DNA of 21,315 bases from JBNJDW01 sp051745265 (GCA_051745265.1 JBNJDW010000004.1:1-21315), one strand, 5' to 3'. Shown: positions 8,301 through 14,713, counted from the stretch's first letter. Notes: generated from the sequence alone by a model not told the origin. Made by a program: numbers and translations.

Positions 8301-11300
8301 GTTTCACCATTGGCCGTACCGACATAATCATTGCCGACAACCGCAACCGTCACGGCTGCGCCGTTCGAGGTCAGCGTTGTGCTGCTGTTAAAGTTATTTG
8401 ACGCCGTAACTTCACCCGGACCGTCATTGAAGTAATCAGCCACCACCTGACCGGATGCGGTCAGCGTTGCACTTACATCAAAATCGGTTTCATCCACGGT
8501 AACGTTATCAACACGGATAATTTCCGGCTCGTCATCTGGATGAACCGTGGTTTCCAGACACAGGGTCGCGTCATCACTGTCGCCATCACCATCGGTCAGC
8601 GTATAGGTGAAGGCATCTTTGATATCGCCGCCTTCATTTTCTGTCGCCGGGTCTACTTTTACGTCAAAGATAAAGTCTTCGTAATCGGTATCCCCCAGAT
8701 TTGGCAGATCTTCGAAACCAATCCGCAGCGTATCGGTATCACCGTCTTCAGGTGCACCGGAAACGACATGAACCTGATCATCAGGGTTCAGATCCGAATT
8801 TTCGCCGCGCGGTGTTGTATGATAAACGGGGCCGTTCAGTTCTGTTTCATTACCCGCTGAATCTGTAAAGATCAGGGAAATATCTTCCGCACTGTCATTA
8901 ATCGTTGCGGTATCGCCCGTTGTCTTATTGATAAAGGCCAACGAACCGTCACTGAAATCAACGCCCGGATAACCGTTATTGATGTCATAGCCATCCGCAA
9001 TGATAAAGAAGCCAAGCTGTCCGCCACCGGCAGGCACATCAAATCCTGCGCTGGTACCGGCTGCAAGGTTATTACCATTGGTGAACATCATATCGGTTGA
9101 CTTCATCTCACCTGTTGCAGGATCAATGATATAAGAGCCAAAGCTGTTCGAATGGCCCGCACCTTCGCTGACGAAGGTTGCAGATCCGGTGGTTTCATAC
9201 CCGACGGTCAGATCAGAAGACAGAACACCCAGGGCATCCGTGCCCGTATATTCAACACCTTCTGTCAGAGTTGGGAAATCGACACTGCCGTCAAAATCAT
9301 GTTCATGGGTCGTTGACGTGCCATCTTCCACACCAGGTTTCAAGGTATAGGCATAAGAGCCATCAGATTCAATCTGAAGCGTACCGTAATCGCCTTCAAT
9401 CGTAGCCGTACCGGTTTCCGGAACATCAACTTCATTGCCGCCAAAGGCAATCTTGGTCACCAGATTAGCCTCGTCATTTGACAGATCATCGGCGGCGCCC
9501 GGACCACCGTTTTCGCCGGTCACGACATTGCCGGTCGCAACTGTAGTCGCTTCTGAATCAAAGCTGTTAACGTCATCTTCCGCCCGTGGGCCGTCATCAT
9601 CGACTTTAATAGTGATCTGGCTGGCATCCGTATCGCCATCGTTATCTGTTGCGGTGACACCGAATTCCATCGTAATGGTATCATCATTGTCATTGGTATC
9701 AGGATGATCCAATGTCTCATACTGGTTAAAGGTATAATCGCCATTGGCCTCTACCGTCAGGTCAAAGACCGTTTCGCCATTGGCTGTACCGGTATAGGTG
9801 TTACCGACAACCGCAACCGTCACGGCCGCGCCGTTAGAGGTCAGTGCTGTGCTGCTGTTAAAGCTGCTTTCACCCGTTGCCGTAATTGTACCCGGTCCGT
9901 CCGTGAAGTAATCAGCAATCACTTTACCTGAAACCGTCAGCGGATCTGTTGTATCAAAATCAGTCTCATCGACTTTTTTGGCATCCGGCGTAATGATTTT
10001 TGGCACATCATCGCGGTTGATCACCAGATCAAGCGTATCGCTGACCGTAGTTTCGTTATCGGTATAATCATTTTCATTGCCGGACAGGTTTTCTTCCCGC
10101 GCGGTAACTTCGACGGCCAAAGTATATGTGCCTTCGGCAAGGTCATTTTCAGTGATAATCTGAAGACCGGACAGGTCGGCTTTATCAAGCTGCCATTGGC
10201 CGCCACCAAGATCGGTACCGGCAGACAGACCAGCATCTGATGGAATACCGGAAATCAGCACATTTACAATCTCTTCCGAACCGTCAAGATCGGTGACTGC
10301 AGTTGTAATATCAAGATCAATCGCTGTGCCCTGCTCGCCATTCGCGTCATCGGCATTCAGGGTTGGCGCATCAATAACCGCATCGGTATAAACATCAAAA
10401 CCGTCATTGGATGTACCGCTGGTATCCGTCAAAGGATCATAGGCCGTTGCCGTTACCGTCAGATCGGTCATATCAGCATCACTGTCAGCCGGTGGAGAGA
10501 CCGTAGGCCCGCCGGAGAAGTTTTCCCCGGCCGGCAGGGTAATGGTCCATGCGCCGGTTGAGGCATCATAAGTACCGCCGCTGGTCGAGGTATCAACATC
10601 CCATGTCGGATCAAAGCCTTCGACTGTTACGGTCAACTCATCTGTCGCCGGACCGGTCAGGTTGGCCGTGATATCAAGATCAACAGAACTATCTTCCTTA
10701 ACCCAAAGATCTTTCGCTGCCAGCTCGGGCGCATCGCCTACCGGCGTTACGGTAACACTAATCGTATCGGAAACCGTGGTTTCGTTATCGGTGTAATCGT
10801 TCTCATCACCCGACAGATTAACTTCAGTCGCGGTAACATCGACCGTCAGATCGAATGTGCCATTATAATCCTTTGCCGGCGTTAATTGCAGGCCGGACAG
10901 ATCGGATTTATCAAGCTGCCACTGGCCACCGCCAAGATCAGCCCCGGCCGACAGGCTGGCACCGGCAGGAACGCCTGAAATAACGATATTGGTAATTTCT
11001 TCTGAGCCATCCGTATCAGTAACGGCGGTCGCGATATCAAGATCAATCGCCGTATCTTCGTCACCCGTAGCATCATCAGCGGTCAGCGTCGGTGCGTCAA
11101 CCACAGCATCGGTAAAGATATTGGCTGTCGTATCAGCTGTTGCCGAAAGACCGTTTGAGGTTTCTGTCGCCGTTGCGCTGACCGTCAAACCGGTCAGATC
11201 CGCATCGCTGTCGGCAGACGGCGAGAACACCGGGCCGCCTGTAAAGCTGTTTGTACCGGAAGGCAGGTCAAGAGACCATGTACCGCTGGCCGCATCATAT

Positions 11301-13060
11301 GTACCGCCACTGGTAGACGTATCCACGCCCCAGGAAGGATCAATACCCGAAATAGAAACCGTCAGCGTTTCAGAACCATCCGTATCATTAAGGGCCGCAT
11401 CAACAACCAGCTGTACGGATCCGTCTTCCTTCACCCATACATCGCTGGCCTCAACATCTGGCTGATCCGGCACAGCTTCGACGGTGACCGTCAACTGGGC
11501 TCTGTTGCTGTTCTCGTTATTTGACAGCGTGACCTCACGGTCCGTCAGGTTGGTTTCTTCATTTTCCACGGTTACCGTAAGAGGAAAAGAGCCGCTGTAA
11601 TCATTGGGCGGTGTAATCGTCAGACCCGCCAGATCGCCCTGGGTCACTTCCCAGTTTCCGCTGCCCTGATCGGTACCGGCCGACAGGCTGGCACCGGCAG
11701 GAACGTCGGAAATAACGATGCTGGTAATGCTTTCTGATCCATCGGTATCGCCAAGCGCAGCTGTGATATCAAGCGGAATGGCGGTATCCTCGGCCCCCGT
11801 TGCATCTTTTGCTGTAACCGGCGGCAGATCGGCAACCGCATCGGTAATAATATCAAAACCGTCTCTGTTCGTGGCTGTATCACCTGTACCCGACTGGGTT
11901 GCGGTGACAGAAATACCCAGACCCGGCATATCAGCATCGCTATCGGCTGGTGGCGCAAAATTTGGCCCCTGGGTCAGCCCCTGGCCTTCCGGCAGATCAA
12001 TCGTCCATGTTCCGGCCGCAGCATCATACGTCCCGCCGCTGGCTGTGGTATCAATTGTCCAGCTTGGATCAATCCCGGAAATTGTCACACTCAGCGATTC
12101 ATCGGCATTTGCAGGCTGCACATCAAACTGCAGATCAATCGAACCGTCCTCAAAAACAATCTGATCAGAAACGGAGATTTCCGGCTCCCCAACAGGGGCG
12201 CTGCTTTCTGTAATTTCTACAAACAACTCTGGCTCTGGCGCGTTATAATTCAATGCTGTCGGATTAATAACACCGATTGCAGGTTCTGTTTCAAAAGGAT
12301 CAGCTGTAAAAGCACTGCCAAAACCAAAACCGGTGTTTGCAGCGCCACCACCCGCACCCGGTTCACCGGCAGCAGGTTCAATCTGATCCATCTGTTGGGC
12401 AAGCTCAAGGAACTGTTCGGCTTCGGCAAGACTGAATGGCGTTCCTGTTTCATTAAGAACAACCGCCGCGTCTTCGTCACCTTCAACCGCAGCGCTGTAA
12501 TTCGGAATAACCAGAACACCGTCATCATCAAAGGTAATAACAAGCTGTTCGCCCTGCTCTTCTACAGACTGAAGCTGATCCTGAGCAAAGGTAAACTGAT
12601 ATTCTTCGCCTCGCTGTAGTTCAACAACCTCCTGCTGTCCGGCTTCCGGCGCATTAATCAGCGTGGCTTCATCCATTGAAGTCTCAATCGAAAAACCATC
12701 GGTGGCACTGCCGAAGGCTTCTGAATCTATGACCTCAACGCCTGCTGCCGGTTCAATCTGCGCGACAGCTTCAGAGGATGCAATACCAAAGGATTCGACA
12801 CTCTGGCCATCGGCAAAGGCAACCTGCGCTTCGCCGGTGCCGTTGAAAAGATGTTCTGCGTTTTCGACAACAAGAACCGTCTGGTTCTGGAAGACAACCA
12901 CAAGAGCGCCGTCATCATTCAATGCCATCGTCTCGACATCTGCAGGATTAAAGTCCAGAACAAGGTTCTGACCGTCTGCCAGCGAGACTGTCATGGATTG
13001 ATCGCCGGGATCGGCCACTGTAATTGTGTTGTTCCCGCTCATTTGTGCCGTATTCGCCAT
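5318..13060 (-). CDS. Giant repeat-containing type I secreted adhesin, LapA-like, with two N-terminal retention-like modules
   Basis: A 2580-residue, Asp/Thr/Gly-rich, acidic surface protein, expected to be exported by the T1SS encoded just downstream and to mediate attachment or biofilm formation. There is no Sec signal peptide. Layout: two beta-rich modules (about 25-107 and 146-232) each ending in QIEPAAG; a Gly/Ala/Pro-rich linker (233-292); repeats A1-A3 (293-533, 534-777, 778-1019); repeats B1-B3 (1020-1511, 1512-2001, 2002-2478), with T1SS-143/DUF5801-like segments and, in B1 and B2, a DUF4114-like segment; and a C-terminal secretion domain (2479-2580) resembling the VCA0849-type type I target (GDTVDISDVLNGYDP...). 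No canonical GGxGxDxxx nonapeptides are present. Only three Cys were found, all in the B repeats. The ATG at 13058-13060 has AAGGA nine bases upstream. The PAAG sites resemble the LapG cleavage site of LapA. Adhesin function is inferred from architecture; the ligand is unknown. Confidence 0.9.
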   Translation of the reverse strand: MANTAQMSGNNTITVADPGDQSMTVSLADGQNLVLDFNPADVETMALNDDGALVVVFQNQTVLVVENAEHLFNGTGEAQVAFADGQSVESFGIASSEAVAQIEPAAGVEVIDSEAFGSATDGFSIETSMDEATLINAPEAGQQEVVELQRGEEYQFTFAQDQLQSVEEQGEQLVITFDDDGVLVIPNYSAAVEGDEDAAVVLNETGTPFSLAEAEQFLELAQQMDQIEPAAGEPGAGGGAANTGFGFGSAFTADPFETEPAIGVINPTALNYNAPEPELFVEITESSAPVGEPEISVSDQIVFEDGSIDLQFDVQPANADESLSVTISGIDPSWTIDTTASGGTYDAAAGTWTIDLPEGQGLTQGPNFAPPADSDADMPGLGISVTATQSGTGDTATNRDGFDIITDAVADLPPVTAKDATGAEDTAIPLDITAALGDTDGSESITSIVISDVPAGASLSAGTDQGSGNWEVTQGDLAGLTITPPNDYSGSFPLTVTVENEETNLTDREVTLSNNENSNRAQLTVTVEAVPDQPDVEASDVWVKEDGSVQLVVDAALNDTDGSETLTVSISGIDPSWGVDTSTSGGTYDAASGTWSLDLPSGTNSFTGGPVFSPSADSDADLTGLTVSATATETSNGLSATADTTANIFTDAVVDAPTLTADDATGDEDTAIDLDIATAVTDTDGSEEITNIVISGVPAGASLSAGADLGGGQWQLDKSDLSGLQLTPAKDYNGTFDLTVDVTATEVNLSGDENDYTDNETTVSDTISVTVTPVGDAPELAAKDLWVKEDSSVDLDITANLTGPATDELTVTVEGFDPTWDVDTSTSGGTYDASTGAWTITLPAGENFSGGPTVSPPADSDADMTDLTVTATAYDPLTDTSGTSNDGFDVYTDAVIDAPTLNADDANGEQGTAIDLDITTAVTDLDGSEEIVNVLISGIPSDAGLSAGTDLGGGQWQLDKADLSGLQIITENDLAEGTYTLAVEVTAREENLSGNENDYTDNETTVSDTLDLVINRDDVPKIITPDAKKVDETDFDTTDPLTVSGKVIADYFTDGPGTITATGESSFNSSTALTSNGAAVTVAVVGNTYTGTANGETVFDLTVEANGDYTFNQYETLDHPDTNDNDDTITMEFGVTATDNDGDTDASQITIKVDDDGPRAEDDVNSFDSEATTVATGNVVTGENGGPGAADDLSNDEANLVTKIAFGGNEVDVPETGTATIEGDYGTLQIESDGSYAYTLKPGVEDGTSTTHEHDFDGSVDFPTLTEGVEYTGTDALGVLSSDLTVGYETTGSATFVSEGAGHSNSFGSYIIDPATGEMKSTDMMFTNGNNLAAGTSAGFDVPAGGGQLGFFIIADGYDINNGYPGVDFSDGSLAFINKTTGDTATINDSAEDISLIFTDSAGNETELNGPVYHTTPRGENSDLNPDDQVHVVSGAPEDGDTDTLRIGFEDLPNLGDTDYEDFIFDVKVDPATENEGGDIKDAFTYTLTDGDGDSDDATLCLETTVHPDDEPEIIRVDNVTVDETDFDVSATLTASGQVVADYFNDGPGEVTASNNFNSSTTLTSNGAAVTVAVVGNDYVGTANGETVFDLSLDTDGNYTFSQYETLDHPDTTDHDDTIALEFGVTATDADGDTADGMIKVNVDDDGLRADDDFNSFDSEATTVATGNVVTGENGGPGAADDLSNDEPNLVTKIAFGDTAVDVPETGTATIEGDYGTLQIESDGSYAYTLDPDVTDGFATTYEHDFDGSVDFPDLSERVEYENSDALGVLQSDLDVSYETTGSVSFVSEGAGYSNSFGSYIVDPETGEMKSTDMMFTNGNSLSAGASAGFDVPAGGGQLGFFIIANGYSLNDGYPGVDFSDGSLAFINKTTGDTATINDNADDISLVFTDSAGNETELSGPVYHTTSRGGDTDLNPDGKTHVVSGAPEDGDTDTLRIGFEDLPRLGDTDYNDFIFDVAVDPATEYEGGDVKDAFTYTLTDGDGDSDDATLCLETKIDPNDDPVITSVDNLVVDETDLTAGLVSVNGEVTADFFNDGPGSFAATGTGTFNASGSMTNGSLTSAGVAVVVALVGNTYTGTADGKKVFDLTVEDNGAYNFNLYDTLDHADPNDPNDVIELSFGVTATDADGDTAEAQINVDVLDDAVIAHSDLNSFSGYVTEGDVITGENGGPGAEDTLSQDTPNVVTNVSFGDQTVDIPETGTARIDGNYGYLEMSADGDYEYVITEAGGDHMVRQFNVKDPGSAVHNDKGGDIHEFDVKFDPVDNAFTMKLTVSDVDGRTTNGFTVAVNDGDNPKGYPGEMAMIYFDASGIDPAITIYGYNGLNAYSSYADGSSASGTQAADKIASSLVDADMFDYITVTENDDGTRTLEFSMDASAVMDHDPAYSDGSDWSGVGFDDTIGVWLHPMTDLDTEYGSDGFLSDWNYSASGWYDVADKPTECIIVDGHEPTDIFEYTVRDGDGDTSTAYLAINRDIHTEDEVYIGQDGQEDSFAVQADGGIDLFVGYNADDGDTVDISDVLNGYDPLADALSDFVKVDVVNDNAEIKVNATGTTGEAFETVAVLHNAADFDIDDLVTESAVVV
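5321..5626 (-). other. C-terminal type I secretion signal domain of the adhesin
   Basis: Residues 2479-2580. The segment has a degenerate calcium-loop-like start (QADGGIDLFVGYNADDGD), then DTVDISDVLNGYDPLADALSDFVKV, a feature of the VCA0849-type C-terminal target of repeat-containing type I substrates, and ends with a hydrophobic TESAVVV. Type I signals are uncleaved and C-terminal, which fits the lack of a Sec signal and the T1SS genes next door. Confidence 0.75.
5627..10003 (-). repeat. B repeats (B1-B3) of the adhesin, 477-492 residues each
   Basis: Three direct repeats in the coding strand: B1 10003-8528 (residues 1020-1511), B2 8527-7058 (1512-2001), B3 7057-5627 (2002-2478). Each opens with P-x-I-x3-D-x3-VDETD, continues with ADYFNDGPG-like and FGVTATDxDGDT motifs (T1SS-143/DUF5801 type), then GENGGPGAxDxLS, IPETGTA or VPETGTA, and closes with FxYTxxDGDGD. 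B1 and B2 share long exact stretches, for example 28 identical bases at 7081-7108 and 8551-8578, and a run of about 40 residues differing at one position. Both carry a DUF4114-like domain (about 1350-1467 in B1) ending in GDTDY(E/N)DFIFDV. B3 lacks that domain and carries a different ~230-residue insert. Asp-rich loops suggest calcium-dependent folding outside the cell. Confidence 0.9.
10004..12184 (-). repeat. A repeats (A1-A3) of the adhesin, ~242 residues each
   Basis: Three direct repeats: A1 12184-11462 (residues 293-533), A2 11461-10730 (534-777), A3 10729-10004 (778-1019). Each has two Ig/cadherin-like halves. The first half carries a (F/K)ED(G/S)S motif (VFEDGS, VKEDGS, VKEDSS), DPxWxxDTxxSGGTYDA, and PxADSDAD. 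The second half opens with DA(T/N)GxxxTAIxLDI, continues with DxDGSEx(I/T), and has SAGxDxGxGxW. A2 and A3 also share DENDYTDNETTVSD-type endings. The array forms the stalk nearest the cell surface if the N-terminus is the anchor. Confidence 0.88.
12365..12988 (-). repeat. Tandem N-terminal retention-like modules of the adhesin, each ending in QIEPAAG
   Basis: Module 1 (about residues 25-107) and module 2 (about 146-232) align with 121-residue spacing at L27/L148, G30/G151 and F37/F158, sharing the pattern G-x2-(hydrophobic)-x-hydrophobic-x-F then G-x-x-V-L-V-(V/I)-x-N. Both end in an identical QIEPAAG heptapeptide at 101-107 (nt 12740-12760) and 226-232 (nt 12365-12385). The last four codons of the two heptapeptides all differ at the third base (CCG GCA GCA GGC versus CCT GCT GCC GGT), so the peptide, not the DNA, has been conserved. 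In Pseudomonas fluorescens LapA an N-terminal module plugs the outer-membrane channel and LapG cuts at TAAG near residue 108; PAAG at 104-107 is a close match in place and sequence. Confidence 0.65.
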
Positions 13061-13069
13061 AGTATTTCA

Positions 13070-13074
13070 TCCTT
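13070..13074 (-). promoter_or_regulatory. Ribosome binding site of the adhesin gene
   Basis: AAGGA on the minus strand, nine bases before the ATG at 13060. It fixes the adhesin start and so the residue numbering of the retention-like modules. Confidence 0.75.
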
Positions 13075-13097
13075 TCCAGTAATGAATCTTCTTTTAC

Positions 13098-13143
13098 ATC
13101 TGTACCTGATTTTTCTCAACAGAAAATATTGTATAATACAGAT
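13098..13143 (-). promoter_or_regulatory. Predicted stem-loop in the adhesin 5' leader
   Basis: Two nested inverted repeats: outer 7-bp ATCTGTA (13098-13104) / TACAGAT (13137-13143), and inner 6-bp TTTTCT (13111-13116) / AGAAAA (13121-13126) with a four-base loop. It lies between the predicted transcription start and the ribosome binding site. Stems are A/T-rich, so stability is modest. It matches no riboswitch class I can recognise. Confidence 0.3.
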
Positions 13144-13171
13144 CTAAAGTTATTTTATACGAGTCTACAGC

Positions 13172-13200
13172 AGGATAGCTTATCCCACTTGTTTCGTCAA
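13172..13200 (-). promoter_or_regulatory. Predicted sigma-70-type promoter of the adhesin operon, with a short palindrome over the -10
   Basis: On the minus strand TTGACG (-35, 13195-13200) is separated by exactly 17 bases from TATCCT (-10, 13172-13177). This would start transcription near 13165 and leave a leader of about 105 nt. An inverted repeat GGATA-AGC-TATCC overlaps the -10 box and could be an operator. There is no direct evidence of use. Confidence 0.5.
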
Positions 13201-13243
13201 CAGTTATGTTAAAAATGCGTAATATTTTCGCCCTCTATCTTAA

Positions 13244-13280
13244 TTGACTGTTTGCCTTTTGCCAACGCATCGGGCATCAT
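13244..13280 (+). promoter_or_regulatory. Possible weak promoter for the plus-strand accessory pair
   Basis: TTGCCT (13252-13257) lies 17 bases before CATCAT (13275-13280), each matching consensus at four of six positions. A better -35 look-alike, TTGACT (13244-13249), has no -10 at proper spacing. A promoter is required here by gene layout because the neighbouring gene diverges, but its exact position is uncertain. Confidence 0.25.
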
Positions 13281-13287
13281 AAAGTTC

Positions 13288-13293
13288 AAGGAG
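13288..13293 (+). promoter_or_regulatory. Ribosome binding site of the orphan secretin-N-domain gene
   Basis: AAGGAG ten bases before the ATG at 13304; a second AGGA lies only three bases from the start. This supports the chosen start, which also gives a complete signal peptide. Confidence 0.65.
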
Positions 13294-13303
13294 TTCAGGA
13301 TAA

Positions 13304-13948
13304 ATGATTAAACTTAACAAAACACTACCAGCAGTTTTATTATTGGCTGGCCTTGTAATGGGTCCGCAGGCAAGTCTCGCGAACGGCGACTCGGTGATCA
13401 CAGCATCCGAGACAACGGCAAGTTCTGAACCCGTTATAGAGTATCAGACAACAGGGCCGTTAAAGCTTGCCCCGAATATGGTCGAAATTGTCGAGCTTGA
13501 TGAAGATGCCGCCAGCATAATTTTGAGCCATCCGGAACATGCCGCCATTGATGTTGAAAATTCCAGACGCCTTTTAATACGCCCCGGCGCGCCCGGTGTG
13601 ACGTCTTTGGTTGTCATCAGCCAAAATGGCAAGATTATCTATAAACGGGACATCGTGGTTAATGAACGCCAGGGCAAATATATTAGCATCCGGCGTCTTT
13701 GCGAAAGCGGTGCCGGCAGCGGTGACTGCCTGAGCCGCGGTACATATTACTGCCCGGATGGCTGCTATGAAGTGAACACATCTTCACAGCCCGCGGGCGG
13801 CAGTTCAATCGGCGGCGGTAGCACAGGTAATACAGGCGGTGGCAGCGCCGTCAATCAGGGTGGTGGAGATCAACCGCAAGTCATTATTCAACCGCCGCCC
13901 CAGGCCGCCGGGTCACAAAATGGTTTTCCCGAAGAAGGAACAGAATAA
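13304..13948 (+). CDS. Exported orphan pilus-assembly N-terminal domain protein with four-Cys motif and Gly-rich tail
   Basis: A 214-residue periplasmic or surface protein. A Sec signal peptide covers about residues 1-26 (cleavage near SLA-N). Residues about 50-120 match the secretin N-terminal domain found at the start of CpaC-type proteins (LAPNMVEIVELDEDAASIIL... then LLIRPGAPGVTSLVVISQNGKIIYKRDIVV), but no secretin barrel follows. Next comes a four-cysteine segment with Cys133, Cys142, Cys150 and Cys154 (LCESGAGSGDC, YYCPDGCYEV), likely two disulfides, then a Gly/Ser/Asn-rich linker and a Pro/Gln-rich end. It overlaps no neighbour but its TAA is directly followed by the ATG of the TPR lipoprotein, so the two form an operon. 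Most likely a Tad accessory protein that contacts or mimics the secretin N-domain ring; the exact role is unknown. Confidence 0.85.
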   Translation: MIKLNKTLPAVLLLAGLVMGPQASLANGDSVITASETTASSEPVIEYQTTGPLKLAPNMVEIVELDEDAASIILSHPEHAAIDVENSRRLLIRPGAPGVTSLVVISQNGKIIYKRDIVVNERQGKYISIRRLCESGAGSGDCLSRGTYYCPDGCYEVNTSSQPAGGSSIGGGSTGNTGGGSAVNQGGGDQPQVIIQPPPQAAGSQNGFPEEGTE

Positions 13949-14680
13949 ATGCGTAAACCTATACTCATGACAGCCATGGTCTTCTGCCTTGCGCTTGCAG
14001 GCTGTGAAGCTCATATTGACGGTCAGCCAACAGCCCGTCAAAGCGAAAATACAGAAACAACAAATGAACGTCTTGAGACTGCGGCCAAACAGGCCATAAC
14101 CGATGGCAACACCGACGAGGCGTTAATTTCCTATGAAAAACTGTACCGTCAGGATAGCCGGGATCCGCAAACCGCATTGAATTATGCCTATGTTCTCAGA
14201 AAAACCGGAAATGCCGAACGTGCCGTCCTTGTTCTGGCTCCTTTTGTTGATGCAAAAGATAAAAAGTCAGCAGACCCGGTTGACCCTCTTATCTTATTGG
14301 AGCACGCCTCCTCAACACTGGAAATGGGCCGTTTTAAGGAGGCCGAGGGCCTGTTGCAAGATATGCTTGACTCGCCAGACACCGTTGAGCTCGATCCGCA
14401 GATCCTTAATCTGATCGGTGTTTCAATGGATGCGCAGGGTATGCATACCGTCGCCGAAGAGTATTATCGCGAGGCGCTGGAAGCCTGGCAGGGGCAACCG
14501 ATTACCGTGATGAACAATCTGGCGTTAAACCTTACCCATCAGGGCTATTTTGATGAAGCCCTGACCCTGCTTCGTAAAGCTTACGTCATGGCACCGGAAC
14601 GGGATATCATCGCCGCGAATATTGATCTTGTCACCGATCTGCACAAGAATATTCAATCAAAGCCAAAATCTCTTGAATAA
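13949..14680 (+). CDS. TPR lipoprotein, TadD-like Tad pilus accessory protein
   Basis: A 243-residue lipoprotein. The signal peptide ends in a classic lipobox LAGC with lipidated Cys19, and Glu20 at +2 allows outer-membrane sorting. From about residue 45 to 235 it is made of TPR-like helix pairs, for example EALISYEKLYRQDSRDPQTALNYAYVLRKTGNAERAV, RFKEAEGLLQDML, TVAEEYYREALEA and YFDEALTLLRKAY. TadD-type TPR lipoproteins assist assembly or stability of the Tad secretin at the outer membrane. It starts immediately after the stop of the upstream gene and ends 33 bp before the convergent tadC stop. The TadD assignment rests on fold, lipidation and locus; TPR sequences alone are not diagnostic. 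Confidence 0.85.
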   Translation: MRKPILMTAMVFCLALAGCEAHIDGQPTARQSENTETTNERLETAAKQAITDGNTDEALISYEKLYRQDSRDPQTALNYAYVLRKTGNAERAVLVLAPFVDAKDKKSADPVDPLILLEHASSTLEMGRFKEAEGLLQDMLDSPDTVELDPQILNLIGVSMDAQGMHTVAEEYYREALEAWQGQPITVMNNLALNLTHQGYFDEALTLLRKAYVMAPERDIIAANIDLVTDLHKNIQSKPKSLE

Positions 14681-14713
14681 ATAAGTTGCCGGACGTGATC
14701 TAAATCTTGTTTT

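Noticed and set aside
10989..12164. Long open frames on the plus strand (10989-11465 and 11718-12164) opposite the adhesin repeats
   Set aside because: They are antisense frames kept open by the biased composition of the A repeats, have no ribosome sites or recognisable domains, and echo each other because the underlying repeats do.
5627..12184. Regularly spaced direct repeats as a possible CRISPR array
   Set aside because: Units are hundreds of residues long, in frame and coding; there are no short identical repeats with unique spacers.
13061..13165. Cyclic-di-GMP or other known riboswitch in the adhesin leader
   Set aside because: The stems are short and AT-rich, and I see none of the conserved core sequence of a known riboswitch class.
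14681..14713. Bidirectional terminator between the convergent TPR lipoprotein and tadC genes
   Set aside because: The 33-bp gap has no GC-rich stem; the TTTTTAC/GTAAAAA palindrome nearby (14711-14725) overlaps the tadC stop and cannot form a normal loop.
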